Positions 1 through 9,268 are shown, counted from the stretch's first letter. The stretch is 64,000 bases of DNA from Halorubrum cibi (GCF_900182635.1 NZ_FXTD01000013.1:1-64000), one strand, 5' to 3'. Translations and numbers: made by a program. Notes: generated by a model from the sequence alone, not told the origin.

Positions 1-536
1 CCATGTGAACCCGTAAAAAGTGGAGCGTGACATGCTTCCAGCCGGGAAATCCGTGGCCAGTCGGATCACTCACCGCCGTTGGACTGGCGGCACAGCGCTT
101 TTGAGCCAGCGACGCGGCTTGCTTAACGAAGCGGAAGAGGAGTTTGGACACATTCGGCTCTTCCGCTTCGCTTCCACCTTCAGAGCGATGCTATCCTGCT
201 GCCTTCTGCGGATTCAACAGAGCACACTAGTGGGAATTTGAATTACGCCGGGTGTTGGCCGCGTAACTCAAACCGTACACCATCCTGAGACGGAGTACAA
301 TCGAAGGTGTACGCCCGCAACACTAACGACCGGTCTCATCTCCGGCGGCGTGCCGCGTCGACCGGGAAACCCTCGTGGCGGGCGGTCGCCTGCGCGGCGA
401 CGGGCGGGTCGCTTCCGCGACCGGATGTCACGTGCCTGGGTTCTCCGCGCGGTCATCGCTCCCAGCCGGGAGTACTCGGGCGGGGACTGAGGGCACGCGA
501 TAGAGGGTATTCACCGGGGTCGTTTAAACCGTCCGC
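1..536. other. Non-coding left flank, possible mobile-element scar
   Basis: No convincing gene lies here. Short open frames exist, but none has family resemblance or a promoter. Positions 127-139 and 158-170 form a perfect 13-bp inverted repeat with an 18-nt loop. An 8-bp inverted repeat lies at 274-281/306-313. Composition up to about 310 is less GC-rich than the rest of the window. One frame (9-86) reads as a short stop-terminated tail directly after an in-frame stop, as a decayed transposase end would, but I cannot assign it to a family. Confidence 0.4.
127..170. repeat. 13-bp perfect inverted repeat (hairpin)
   Basis: Arms 127-139 and 158-170 are exact reverse complements separated by 18 nt. 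It could be an RNA hairpin, a terminator stem or part of a degraded insertion-sequence end. No T-run follows it, which argues against a simple terminator. Confidence 0.6.
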
Positions 537-2228
537 TCAGTCGTCGAGTTCGGCCTCCGCGACGTTCGTGGACTGGTCGTCGACCCGTGTCTCCTCGACC
601 TGCGGCTCCTCGACCGACACGGGCTCGATCCCGCGGCGGCGCGCGTCGGCCTCGGAGAGCAGGTACACGAGCGCGGCGAGGAGCGCGGCACCGACCGGGA
701 GCAGGAGAAGCGGCGTGATACGGGTGTACCCCCAGACCACGAGCAGGAGGGCGACGACGACCGCGACGGTGACGGCGTAGTAGATCTGCGTCCGGACGTG
801 GTCTATCAGATCGGAACCGGTGAACGTCGCCGAGAGGACGGTGGTGTCGGAGATCGGCGAGCTGTGGTCGCCGAAGATGGCACCGGAGAAGATGACGCCC
901 ACCATCGCGGCCACGAGGGTGTGACCCGCCGCACCGCCGCCGGTGATCTCCCACGCGATCGGGATCGCGATGGGAGTGACGATCCCCATCGTACCCCACG
1001 AAGTGCCCGTGGAGAAGGCGATGACGCCGGCGACGACGAACACGAGAGCCGGCAACAGCGCGGGCGAGACGGCGTCGCCTACGATCCCCGCGACGTAGGT
1101 ACCGGTGCCGAGCGCGTCGATCGCCTCGCCGATCCCCCACGCGAGGACGAGGATCGAGACCGCGGTGAGCATGATCCCGAACCCGTCCAGCGCGTACTCG
1201 GTCGCGTCGCCGATCCCGAAGACGCCGTACGCCTTCCCGAGAACGAACCCGCTCGCGACCATCGCGAACGAGCCGATGGTGAGCGCGACCTCGTAGGAGG
1301 CGCCGAGCGCTGCGTCCCAGAGTCGTCCGCCCGCGGCGGCGAGGTCGCTCGCGAGGAGGTCCCCGAGGAATCCTCCGGGCGAGAGACCGCCGGACCACAA
1401 CGCGGTCGCGATCGTCACGACGATCAGCGTCGCCACGGGAAGGAAGAACGAGGCGAGCCGGGGCGTCGACGCGGGCGGTTGGCCGAGCTCGCCGGCGACG
1501 TCCTGCATCGGCACCGCTCCGTCACGCGTGACCTTCCCGGTCGTCCACGATCGGTGTTCGGCCGCGAGCATCTCGCCGTAGTCGCGTCCCGAGCCGACGA
1601 TCACGAGGACCATCACGATCGCGAGGATCGCGTACATGTTGAACGGGATGGAGGAGACGAACACCTCGAAGACGCCGGGTCGGTTCGCGGCGTCGACGCC
1701 GGCGGCGTCGTACCCCTCGGCGATGAGCGAGAGCTGGAAGGCGACCCACGAGGAGATGCCGAGCGTCGCGACGGGCGCTGCGGTGGAGTCGACGACGTAC
1801 GAGAGCTTCTCCCGGGAGATCCGGAGACGGTCCGAGATGTCCTTCATCGCGGAGCCGACGATGGCGGTGTTGGCGTAGTCGTCGAAGAAGAGGACGATGC
1901 CGAGTCCCCACGCCGCGAGCCCGGCCTTTCGCTGGCTGTCGAGTCTGGTGAGCGCCCAGTCGTGGACCGCAGCGGTGCCGCCGAGGTTCCACACCATGGC
2001 GACCCCGGAGCCGAGAAGCAGCGTGAACACGATGATCGTCGCGTGGAACTCGTCGGAGACTGCGGCGACGATCCACTCAAACGTCCGCACGATCCCGAGC
2101 CCACCGGTGACGAGTACCGCGCCGGACCAGATGCCGAGGAAGAGCGATAGCGCCGCCTTGCGGGTGACCACCGCGAGGACGATCGCGAGCACCGGAGGGA
2201 CGATCGAGAGGGTTCCGAAGTCGGTCAT
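537..2228 (-). CDS. Na+/H+ antiporter, NhaC family
   Basis: A 563-residue polytopic membrane protein with about a dozen hydrophobic segments. NhaC-like features include the LFFDDYANTAIVG segment with its conserved acidic pair and the following SREKLSYVVDSTAAP stretch. It should exchange cytoplasmic Na+ for protons, a housekeeping role in a salt-in halophile. The C-terminal 40 residues are soluble and acidic. The start is supported by a TATA-like ATACTTAT element about 28 nt upstream (near 2254-2262), implying a leaderless transcript. Substrate (Na+/H+ versus a malate or amino-acid variant of the family) is not settled by sequence. Confidence 0.9.
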   Translation of the reverse strand: MTDFGTLSIVPPVLAIVLAVVTRKAALSLFLGIWSGAVLVTGGLGIVRTFEWIVAAVSDEFHATIIVFTLLLGSGVAMVWNLGGTAAVHDWALTRLDSQRKAGLAAWGLGIVLFFDDYANTAIVGSAMKDISDRLRISREKLSYVVDSTAAPVATLGISSWVAFQLSLIAEGYDAAGVDAANRPGVFEVFVSSIPFNMYAILAIVMVLVIVGSGRDYGEMLAAEHRSWTTGKVTRDGAVPMQDVAGELGQPPASTPRLASFFLPVATLIVVTIATALWSGGLSPGGFLGDLLASDLAAAGGRLWDAALGASYEVALTIGSFAMVASGFVLGKAYGVFGIGDATEYALDGFGIMLTAVSILVLAWGIGEAIDALGTGTYVAGIVGDAVSPALLPALVFVVAGVIAFSTGTSWGTMGIVTPIAIPIAWEITGGGAAGHTLVAAMVGVIFSGAIFGDHSSPISDTTVLSATFTGSDLIDHVRTQIYYAVTVAVVVALLLVVWGYTRITPLLLLPVGAALLAALVYLLSEADARRRGIEPVSVEEPQVEETRVDDQSTNVAEAELDD

Positions 2229-2389
2229 TGTCGCGGTACCGCTCCTGACATAGATAAGTATACTCCGACTACTCGGATGGACGCTCGCCGATCCGGGCGG
2301 TTACGGTGTCGGTGGTGGCGCAATTCGGAGCGCAGCGGGGTCGTCGCGTATCCGAACGCACTTACGTCCCTGTGACTGACTCACGCGCA

Positions 2390-3433
2390 ATGTCTGTACG
2401 AGTCGGTATCCTCGGTGCGACCGGTGCGGTCGGTCAGCGATTCATCCAGCTGCTCGAGAGCCACCCCACCTTCGAACTGGCGGCGGTCACGGCCAGCCCG
2501 TCGAGCGCGGGCCTGAGCTATCGCGAGGCTGCGAAGTGGCGCGTGGACACCCCGATCCCCGACGACGTCGCCGAGATGGAGGTCGTCGCGACCGAGCCGG
2601 ACGCGATCGCCGACGCCGACGTCGATCTGCTCTTCTCCTCGCTTCCCTCGGACGTCGCCGCCGAGGTCGAGCCGCCGTTCCTCGAGGCGGGGTACGTCGT
2701 CTCTTCGAACTCCTCGAACGATCGGATGGCGGCGGACGTTCCTCTGACGATCCCCGAGATCAATCCGGAGCACCTCGGGCTGATCGACGTCCAGCGCGAC
2801 GAGCGCGGGTGGGACGGCGCGTTGGTGAAGAACCCGAACTGCTCGACGATCACGATGGTTCCCACGCTCGCGGCGCTCGACGAGTTTGGACTCGAGACGG
2901 TCCACGTCTCCACGCTCCAGGCGGTCTCGGGCGCGGGCTACTCCGGCGTCACGTCGATGGAGATTCTCGACAACGCCATCCCGCACATCGGCGGCGAGGA
3001 GGACAAGATGGAGACCGAGTCGCGCAAGCTCCTCGGTTCGTTCGACGGCGCGGAGCTGGACCTCCACGACGCCGACGTGGCCGCCTCCTGTAACCGGATC
3101 CCGACGCTCGACGGCCACCTCGAGAACGTGTTCGCCGAACTGACCGACGATCCCGACCCGGCGGCGGTCCGCGAGGCCATGCGCGCGTTCGAGAGCGCGG
3201 ACCTCCCGAGCTCGCCCGATCCGCTCATCAAGGTGTTCGGTCCCGACGAGCCGGACCGCCCGCAACCTCGGCTCGACCGGACGTACGCCGACGGGATGGG
3301 CATCGTCGCCGGCGGCGTCGAGGCGACGACCAACGGGATCCAGTACAACTGCCTCGCACACAACACGATCCGCGGCGCGGCCGGCGCGTCGATCCTGAAC
3401 GGCGAGCTGCTCGTCGAGGAAGGCTACGTCTAG
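2390..3433 (+). CDS. asd: Aspartate-semialdehyde dehydrogenase
   Basis: Reduces aspartyl phosphate to aspartate semialdehyde with NADPH, the branch point to threonine, methionine and lysine. The 347-residue product opens with the Rossmann motif GATGAVGQRF and carries the catalytic-cysteine motif NPNCST in mid-protein, followed by a QAVSGAGYSG segment typical of the archaeal/fungal type. An upstream in-frame ATG at 2306 exists, but the ATG at 2390 starts exactly at the Rossmann strand and has a TATA-like CACTTACG about 28 nt upstream, so I prefer it. Confidence 0.95.
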   Translation: MSVRVGILGATGAVGQRFIQLLESHPTFELAAVTASPSSAGLSYREAAKWRVDTPIPDDVAEMEVVATEPDAIADADVDLLFSSLPSDVAAEVEPPFLEAGYVVSSNSSNDRMAADVPLTIPEINPEHLGLIDVQRDERGWDGALVKNPNCSTITMVPTLAALDEFGLETVHVSTLQAVSGAGYSGVTSMEILDNAIPHIGGEEDKMETESRKLLGSFDGAELDLHDADVAASCNRIPTLDGHLENVFAELTDDPDPAAVREAMRAFESADLPSSPDPLIKVFGPDEPDRPQPRLDRTYADGMGIVAGGVEATTNGIQYNCLAHNTIRGAAGASILNGELLVEEGYV

Positions 3434-3460
3434 GGGGCGCGTCCGTCGTTCCCCGCTCGG

Positions 3461-5446
3461 TCACTTCCCCTCGAACTCCGGCTCCTCGTCGCTCATGAAC
3501 GCCGTGATCCCCTCCATGAGGTCGTCGGTGTTCATCGCGTGGCCGAACGCCTGCGATTCGGCCTCGAGGCCGGCCTCGCCATCGTCCCGCCCGGCGTGGA
3601 TGACCCGTTTGGTGTACTTCTGGGCGACCGGCGGGCCGGCGGCGAGCTCCTCCGCGAGTTCCCACGCGCGGTCGATCAGCGCGTCGTTCTCGACGACCTC
3701 GTTGACGAAGCCGTACTCGTACATCGTCTCGGCGTCGTAGCGGTCGGCGGTGAAGATGATCTCCTTCGCGCGCCCCTCGCCGACGATCCGTGCGAGCCGC
3801 TGGGTCCCGCCCCATCCCGGGATCAGCCCGAGGTCGTGCTCGGGCTGGCCGAGCTCGGAGCGCTCGGAGGCGACGCGGAGGTCGGCCGCGGTCGCGAGCT
3901 CCATCCCGCCGCCGAGACAGTAGCCGTCGATCCCGGCGACGACGGGCTTGTCCGACGCCTCCAGTTTCCCGAAGGTCCGCTGTCCCGTCCGGGAGAGCTC
4001 GACGCCCTCGAGGGGGTCCACGCCGCTCGCGGCCATGCTCTGGAAGTCGGCCCCCGCCGAGAAGGCCCGGTCGCCCGCGCCGGTCACCAGGATCGCCCGC
4101 ACCTCGTCGTCGGCGTCGAGCCGGTCGATCGCCGACTCGAACTCCGCGAGCAGCTCGTGGCTTATCGTGTTCATCCGATGGGGGCGGTCGATCTCGACGT
4201 GGCCGATCCGCTCCTCGACGGTGACGGAGAGCGTGTCGTAGTCGGCGAGCGGATCGTCGTCTCCCCCGCCCGCCGCTCCGTCGCTCCCGTGGAACCCGCC
4301 CGCGTCGGCGGCCTCGCGCAGGGAGTCGGTCGCCCGATACCGTTCCTCGTCGGTCTCCTCGTGGAGGTCGTCGAGAGTCTCAACGAGCACGTCGAGTCCC
4401 TCGTCGTCGGCGAGTTTCGCCGGACCGTCCGGGAAACCGGCTCCGAGTTGCATGGCCCGGTCTATCGCCTCGGCGTCGGCCACGTCGTTCCCGATCAGTC
4501 CCGCGACCTCGTTGGCCATCACGGCGAGCAGCCGCCGTCGAACGTCCTCGTCTCCCTCGCCAGTGGGGATCTCGGCCCCGCCGTCCTCGTAGTCGTAAAA
4601 GCCCGAGCCGGTCTTCTTTCCGAGGGTCTCGTTCTCGACCTTCTCGGAGAGCAGCGGGCAGGGGCGGTACGCCTCGCCGAGCATCTCGTGCATGTACTCG
4701 AGGACGTGGTATCCCACGTCGATCCCGACCTGATCCGCGAGTTCGAACGACCCCATCGGGAGGCCCACGTCGTACTTCGTCGTGGAGTCGACGGTCTCGA
4801 TCGTCGCGTCGCCGGACTCGACGATCCACGCCGCCTCGTTCATCAGCGGAACGAGCACGCGGTTGACGATGAACCCCGGGCTGTCCTTGCGGACGCGCAC
4901 GGGCGTCTTGCCCATCTCCTCGGCGAGCCCCTCGATCAGCTCGAGGGTCTCCTCGTCGGTGTGGGCGCCGGAGATGACCTCGACGAGCTGCATCCTGACC
5001 GGCGGGTTGAAAAAGTGCATTCCACAGAAGCGCTCGGGCCGGTCCGTGACCTCCGAGAGTTCCGTGATCGAGAGGCTGGAGGTGTTCGTGACGAAGACGG
5101 CTTCCTCGGGGGCGTGTTCGACCACCTCGTCGTACACGTCCTTCTTGATCGCCATCTTCTCCGGGACGACCTCGATCACGATGTCGGCGTCGGCGAGCGC
5201 GTCCCCGAGGTCGACGAACGTCTCGACGCGGTCGAGCGCCGCGTCTGCCTCCTCGTCGTCGATGCGGTCCTTCTCGGCGAGCTTGCCGAGCGACCACTCG
5301 ATCTGCTCGTAGCCGTCCCGAACGAACGCCTCCTCGATGTCGCGGAGCGCCACGTCGTAGCCGGCGAGCGCGGCGACCTCGGCGATGCCGTGTCCCATGT
5401 TCCCGGCTCCGAGTACCGCCACCCGCTGAACGTCTTCGAGTCGCAT
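3461..5446 (-). CDS. Bifunctional 3-hydroxyacyl-CoA dehydrogenase / enoyl-CoA hydratase
   Basis: A 661-residue fusion for two successive beta-oxidation steps. The N-terminal two-thirds is 3-hydroxyacyl-CoA dehydrogenase: NAD-binding GAGNMGHGIAEV near residue 13, then HFFNPPVRMQLVEV and two C-terminal dehydrogenase domains. After a Gly/Asp-rich linker at about residues 395-410 comes a crotonase domain with AFSAGADF and GYCLGGGMELA forming the oxyanion hole. This domain order is the one known from archaea and is the reverse of bacterial FadB. An upstream extension is open to 5782 but has no conserved sequence; the start at 5446 is adjacent to the Rossmann fold. Confidence 0.93.
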   Translation of the reverse strand: MRLEDVQRVAVLGAGNMGHGIAEVAALAGYDVALRDIEEAFVRDGYEQIEWSLGKLAEKDRIDDEEADAALDRVETFVDLGDALADADIVIEVVPEKMAIKKDVYDEVVEHAPEEAVFVTNTSSLSITELSEVTDRPERFCGMHFFNPPVRMQLVEVISGAHTDEETLELIEGLAEEMGKTPVRVRKDSPGFIVNRVLVPLMNEAAWIVESGDATIETVDSTTKYDVGLPMGSFELADQVGIDVGYHVLEYMHEMLGEAYRPCPLLSEKVENETLGKKTGSGFYDYEDGGAEIPTGEGDEDVRRRLLAVMANEVAGLIGNDVADAEAIDRAMQLGAGFPDGPAKLADDEGLDVLVETLDDLHEETDEERYRATDSLREAADAGGFHGSDGAAGGGDDDPLADYDTLSVTVEERIGHVEIDRPHRMNTISHELLAEFESAIDRLDADDEVRAILVTGAGDRAFSAGADFQSMAASGVDPLEGVELSRTGQRTFGKLEASDKPVVAGIDGYCLGGGMELATAADLRVASERSELGQPEHDLGLIPGWGGTQRLARIVGEGRAKEIIFTADRYDAETMYEYGFVNEVVENDALIDRAWELAEELAAGPPVAQKYTKRVIHAGRDDGEAGLEAESQAFGHAMNTDDLMEGITAFMSDEEPEFEGK

Positions 5447-5617
5447 ACGGGAGGGTTGCGAGCGGCGGGGTTCAACGTTTTCATTTCCCAAACGAGAAAC
5501 GCAGGGTAAGTTTATTGTGTGCGCCGACGGCCACCCCGACGACTCCGTCGTACTCCCGTTTTCGATCCTCGCCCCGACCGGAAACGTACACGTGTCTCCG
5601 CGCCCAACGCCGGAGCG

Positions 5618-6208
5618 ATGGACGACCGAATCGCGGCGACCCTGCGCGAGGACCCGACGATGGCGACGCTCGTCGACCGTCACGGGTGGCTCCCCGTCGA
5701 GCCCGCCGCCGACGAGTTCGCACGCCTCTGTACCTCGATCGTGAACCAACAGCTCTCGACCGCCTCCGCGGCGGCCATCCACGAGCGGTTCCTCTCGTTT
5801 CTCGGCGGCGATCCGACTCCCGATCGCGTCCTCGCGGCCGACGAGTCGTCCCTGCGCGAGGCCGGACTCAGCGGTACGAAAGTCGACTACCTGCGGAACG
5901 CCGCCGCGGCCTTCCGCGACGGAGACTTCACGCGGTCGGGGCTGGCGGACGCGAGCGACGACGCGGTCGTCGAGGCGCTCACCGAGATCCGCGGCGTCGG
6001 CGAGTGGACCGCCCGGATGTACCTCATCTTCGCGCTCGGGCGCGAGGACGTGCTGCCGCTCGGCGATCTCGCGGTGCGAAAGGGACTGGAACGGGTGTAC
6101 AACGACGGCGACGACCTCTCGCGGGCGGAGATGCGCGATATCGCCGAGGCCTGGCGGCCCTACCGGAGCTACGGGACGCGGTACGTCTGGGCGGAGTACG
6201 AGTCCTGA
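5618..6208 (+). CDS. DNA-3-methyladenine glycosylase, AlkA/HhH-GPD type
   Basis: Base-excision repair enzyme of the helix-hairpin-helix GPD superfamily, 196 residues. The hairpin LTEIRGVGEWTARMYL is followed by the GPD segment with the expected catalytic aspartate in LPLGDLAVRKGL. SIVNQQLSTASAAAI near residue 45 matches the family's substrate-pocket helix. It lacks the N-terminal AlkA_N domain of E. coli AlkA, so it is the short type. The ATG at 5618 is chosen over an upstream in-frame start because the extra 33 residues are Arg-rich translated leader. Divergent from the beta-oxidation fusion. Confidence 0.88.
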   Translation: MDDRIAATLREDPTMATLVDRHGWLPVEPAADEFARLCTSIVNQQLSTASAAAIHERFLSFLGGDPTPDRVLAADESSLREAGLSGTKVDYLRNAAAAFRDGDFTRSGLADASDDAVVEALTEIRGVGEWTARMYLIFALGREDVLPLGDLAVRKGLERVYNDGDDLSRAEMRDIAEAWRPYRSYGTRYVWAEYES

Positions 6209-6232
6209 GCGCGGGCGACTCGGATCCCCGAT

Positions 6233-6649
6233 TCAAAACGAGACGTGCGACGTCGATCCCGGCCCGTCCTCGTCCTCGATCCCTCCCTCACGGAGGAACG
6301 CGTAGCGGTCGTCGGCCAGGTGGACCGCGCCGTCCTCGACCGCGAGGTCGACGCCGGGAAGCGTCGTCCCCGCCGCCGGGCCGTCGTCGCACTCGCCGGA
6401 GCAGGCGTCGAAGTGCGACCCGTGCCGCGGACAGACGATCGCGTCGTCCCGCACCGCCGCGCCGTCGCCAGTGTCGAGCCGCTGGCTCTCGTGCGGGCAG
6501 GTGTTGATCCACGCGCGCACCCCCGGATCCTCGTCACAGCTGACGAGGATCAGCTCCGTCTCGTTCGCGAACGGGTCCTCCGCGGTGAACCGGTACGACC
6601 CGTTCTCGGGGACCGCCTCGAGGTCGACGATCCGCGTCTCCTCCGACAT
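6233..6649 (-). CDS. Rieske [2Fe-2S] ferredoxin-like protein
   Basis: A soluble 138-residue Rieske-fold protein. The two cluster-binding motifs are visible: CPHESQ near residue 51 and CPRHGSHF near residue 72, each giving one Cys and one His ligand. There is no membrane anchor or Tat signal, so it is a cytoplasmic ferredoxin-type Rieske protein rather than a cytochrome bc subunit. It starts about 10 nt after the rimK-like stop and is co-directional with it, suggesting one transcript. Electron partner unknown. Confidence 0.9.
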   Translation of the reverse strand: MSEETRIVDLEAVPENGSYRFTAEDPFANETELILVSCDEDPGVRAWINTCPHESQRLDTGDGAAVRDDAIVCPRHGSHFDACSGECDDGPAAGTTLPGVDLAVEDGAVHLADDRYAFLREGGIEDEDGPGSTSHVSF

Positions 6650-6658
6650 CGACTTCCG

Positions 6659-8011
6659 CTACTCCTCTTCGAGGATCTCTCCCGACTCGCCGCGCTCCGC
6701 CTCGTCGGTGTCCGCGCGCTTGCGGACGTTGACCCGGTAGTCCGTGAGGATGTCCCGGCCGAGAAGCAGCGGGTACTCCATGTGTCCGCGGTCCTCGACG
6801 CTCGCGGTGACGGTGTGTTGGTTGCCGCCGATGCCGATCACGAGGTCGACGACGGGGCGGGCCTTCCCGCCCTTCACGCTGCCGGATTTCACCCGCGTCA
6901 TGCTCTTTATCGGCCCCGCGCCGATCTCCGCGGCGAGCGAGGTGTCGATACTGGTTCGGGTCGCGCCGGTGTCGGACTTCGCGAACGCCTGGATCGACCC
7001 GGAGGTGCCGGTTGCGACGACCTCCTCGATGTACCCGATGACGGGCTGTTCCGATGGACGTGTCTTCGGCTTCGGCGCACACGAGGGACGTGAGTCGTCA
7101 AGCGTGCCCGCGATCCGTTCTACGTCGTCGTCGTCGACCTCGCCGTCGACCGTCTCGATCGCGAGCTTGGCGATGTACGGCGCGGGGCTGGTTCCGGTCG
7201 CCTCGAAGAGGCCCTTGAATCCCGCCGTCGGGTTGACCTCGAGGACGTACCAGCCGTCGTAGCCCTCAACGAGGTCGACGCCGGCGTAGTCGAGGCCCAT
7301 CACTTCGGCGGCGTACAGCGCCGTGTCGGCGGCCTCGTCGGGCATGTCGTCGGTGGCGTCCTCGACCGCGCCGCCGAGCGCGACGTTGGTCCGCCAGTCG
7401 CCCTCGGGCGCGTAGCGGTACATCGAGCCGACGATCTCGTCGCCGACGATGTACACCCGCAGGTCCCGGTGCTTCTCGTCGTCGCGGTCGATGAGCTGCT
7501 GGAGGAACGCCTGCCGGTTGCCCACCTTCGGGTTCACCCGCTCCGTGAGATCGACCTTCCAGGTGCCCCCGCCGTGAGTGCCGATCGCCGTCTTGTACAC
7601 GCCCACGTCGCCGAAGCGCTCGCGGTCCTCGTTGAGTCGGTCGTTCGAGAGCGCGAGGAGCGCGTCGGGAACGCGGATGTTCCAGTCGGCGAGCGTCGCC
7701 GCGGTGGCGAACTTGTGGATCGACGTGAGCACCGTGTTCGGCTCGTTCAACATCGGCCGGATCCGCTCGAAGGTCGCCGCGAGTCCGAGCAGCTCCGCGG
7801 GCTGGTCGGTGTTCGATAGGAGCAAGCGGTTCGCGATGACGTCGACGGCGGGTTCCACCGACACGTCTCCGTCCTCGACGCTTATCGCGGCGTTCTCCTC
7901 GCGGAGCCACACCGGCTCGTGACCGAGGTCCTCGACTGCGTTACAGATCGCCTTCGTCTCCTTGCTGTTGTGTAACGACAACACCCCAACCCGTACCGGG
8001 TCCGTAGTCAT
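6659..8011 (-). CDS. RimK-type ATP-grasp ligase fused to a RimB-like (Zn_protease/aspartic-protease fold) domain
   Basis: 450 residues. Residues about 1-290 are an ATP-grasp enzyme of the RimK/LysX group, with the Mg/ATP-binding end EVNPT at 258-262 and the Gly-rich loop GTHGGGTW at 144-151. RimK enzymes join amino acids to a carboxylate using ATP. After a charged linker (about 290-320), residues about 322-432 form a RimB-like domain with the retropepsin-like motif DTGA at 347-350 and LGRD at 417-420. The start at 8011 follows directly from the Rossmann-like strand; a longer in-frame extension to 8080 overlaps the divergent promoter. Substrate is unknown: a ribosomal-protein or cofactor glutamate ligase is possible. 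Confidence 0.88.
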   Translation of the reverse strand: MTTDPVRVGVLSLHNSKETKAICNAVEDLGHEPVWLREENAAISVEDGDVSVEPAVDVIANRLLLSNTDQPAELLGLAATFERIRPMLNEPNTVLTSIHKFATAATLADWNIRVPDALLALSNDRLNEDRERFGDVGVYKTAIGTHGGGTWKVDLTERVNPKVGNRQAFLQQLIDRDDEKHRDLRVYIVGDEIVGSMYRYAPEGDWRTNVALGGAVEDATDDMPDEAADTALYAAEVMGLDYAGVDLVEGYDGWYVLEVNPTAGFKGLFEATGTSPAPYIAKLAIETVDGEVDDDDVERIAGTLDDSRPSCAPKPKTRPSEQPVIGYIEEVVATGTSGSIQAFAKSDTGATRTSIDTSLAAEIGAGPIKSMTRVKSGSVKGGKARPVVDLVIGIGGNQHTVTASVEDRGHMEYPLLLGRDILTDYRVNVRKRADTDEAERGESGEILEEE

Positions 8012-8114
8012 ACGGGTGAGTGCGACGGCCGGGATGAAAACTGGTCCGATCGTTTCACATGCCTGAGAGCTGTCTGACACGTCGCTCCGTCGACTCCGTC
8101 ACCGCGTGCGTCAC

Positions 8115-8122
8115 GTATATAC
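8115..8122 (+). promoter_or_regulatory. TATA box of the deacylase gene
   Basis: GTATATAC is centred 27-28 nt before the ATG at 8146, the spacing expected when transcription starts at or next to the start codon. It decides in favour of 8146 over the upstream ATG at 8059. Confidence 0.75.
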
Positions 8123-8145
8123 CCGGCCCCCGGTTCGCGTGTGAC

Positions 8146-9171
8146 ATGGGAAACGACCGGGCGTTCACGTACAACGGCGGCGCGGTCCCGCCCGGCGAGA
8201 CGCAGAACATCCGTTACGGCATAAGCGAGACGTACCTCGGCGACCCCGTCCGCATCCCGGTTACCATCGTCAACGGCGAGCGCGACGGCCCGACCTGCTT
8301 CCTCACGGCGGCCGCTCACGGCGACGAGCTCAACGGGATCGAGGTCGTACGAGAGGTCGCCCACGAGTGGGACCTCTCCGACCTCCGTGGAACGCTGGTC
8401 TGTCTGCCCGTGTTGAACGTTCCCGGCTTCCTGGCCCAACAGCGGTACCTCCCCGTCTACGACCGGGACCTGAACCGGTCGTTCCCCGGGAAACCGGGCT
8501 CCACGAGCTCGAAGCGGATGGCCCACCGGATCTACGCGAACTTCATCGAGCCGTGCGACTTCGGGATCGACTTTCACACCTCGACGCGGGGGCGCACGAA
8601 CATGCTTCACGCCCGCGGCGACATGACCGACGAGGGGGTGTACCGCCTCGCGATGGCGTTCGGATCGAGCGTGATCATCGACAGCGACGGTCCGAGCGGG
8701 ACCCTCCGCGGGGAGGCGACCGCCGATGGCATCCCGACGATCACGGTCGAGATGGGTGAGGCACACCGGTTCCAGCGCCGGCTCATCGACGACGCGCTCG
8801 CGGGCGTCCGGTCGGCGTTCGCGGAGTACGGAATGCTCGAGACCGAGTCGGTCCGCTGGCCCGGCTGGCGCACGATCGTCGCGGGATCCGGCGAGAAGAC
8901 GTGGCTCCGGGCGGACTCCGGCGGGATCGTCGACACCCACTACGAGAGCGGGTCGCTGGTTCAGGAGGGCGAGCGGATCGCGACGATCACCAACCCGTTC
9001 AAGGAGGACGCGGTCGGCGTGAAAGCGCCCTTCACCGGACTGCTGATCGGCGTCCTCGAGAACCCCGTCGTCTACCCCGGAAACCCGCTCTGTCACCTGG
9101 TCGAGGTCGACGAGTCGACCGAGCGCGTCCTCGAGTCCGAGACTACGGTCTCCGGGACCGGATCGCGCTGA
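8146..9171 (+). CDS. Succinylglutamate desuccinylase / aspartoacylase family deacylase
   Basis: A 341-residue zinc carboxypeptidase-like deacylase (AstE/AspA family). Zinc-binding features are visible: AAAHGDELNGIE gives the HxxE pair and IDFHTS the second histidine; TVEMGEAH supplies the catalytic glutamate region. The C-terminal 90 residues resemble the biotinyl/lipoyl-like beta domain of this family. It is divergently transcribed from the RimK-like ligase and shares its promoter region. A ligase forming an amino-acid amide next to an enzyme hydrolysing N-acyl amino acids suggests a linked pathway; this is inference. Confidence 0.88.
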   Translation: MGNDRAFTYNGGAVPPGETQNIRYGISETYLGDPVRIPVTIVNGERDGPTCFLTAAAHGDELNGIEVVREVAHEWDLSDLRGTLVCLPVLNVPGFLAQQRYLPVYDRDLNRSFPGKPGSTSSKRMAHRIYANFIEPCDFGIDFHTSTRGRTNMLHARGDMTDEGVYRLAMAFGSSVIIDSDGPSGTLRGEATADGIPTITVEMGEAHRFQRRLIDDALAGVRSAFAEYGMLETESVRWPGWRTIVAGSGEKTWLRADSGGIVDTHYESGSLVQEGERIATITNPFKEDAVGVKAPFTGLLIGVLENPVVYPGNPLCHLVEVDESTERVLESETTVSGTGSR

Positions 9172-9268
9172 CCGTCGAGATCGTCGGTCGCCCGCTCACC
9201 CGACCCGGCCGGTCCCGGCGAAACGATCGGTATTACCCGCTGGGCCTCGAAGGGACACGCGAAACGTA

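Noticed and set aside
20-241. 73-codon frame on the plus strand
   Set aside because: GTG start, low-complexity content, no conserved pattern, and it contains the inverted repeat at 127-170; better explained as non-coding or remnant DNA.
798-2150. 450-codon plus-strand frame over the antiporter
   Set aside because: Antisense to a clear NhaC gene; the frame is Arg/Glu/Asp-rich, as in GC-biased shadow frames.
3539-5509. 656-codon plus-strand frame over the beta-oxidation fusion
   Set aside because: Antisense shadow of a well-supported gene; no recognised domain.
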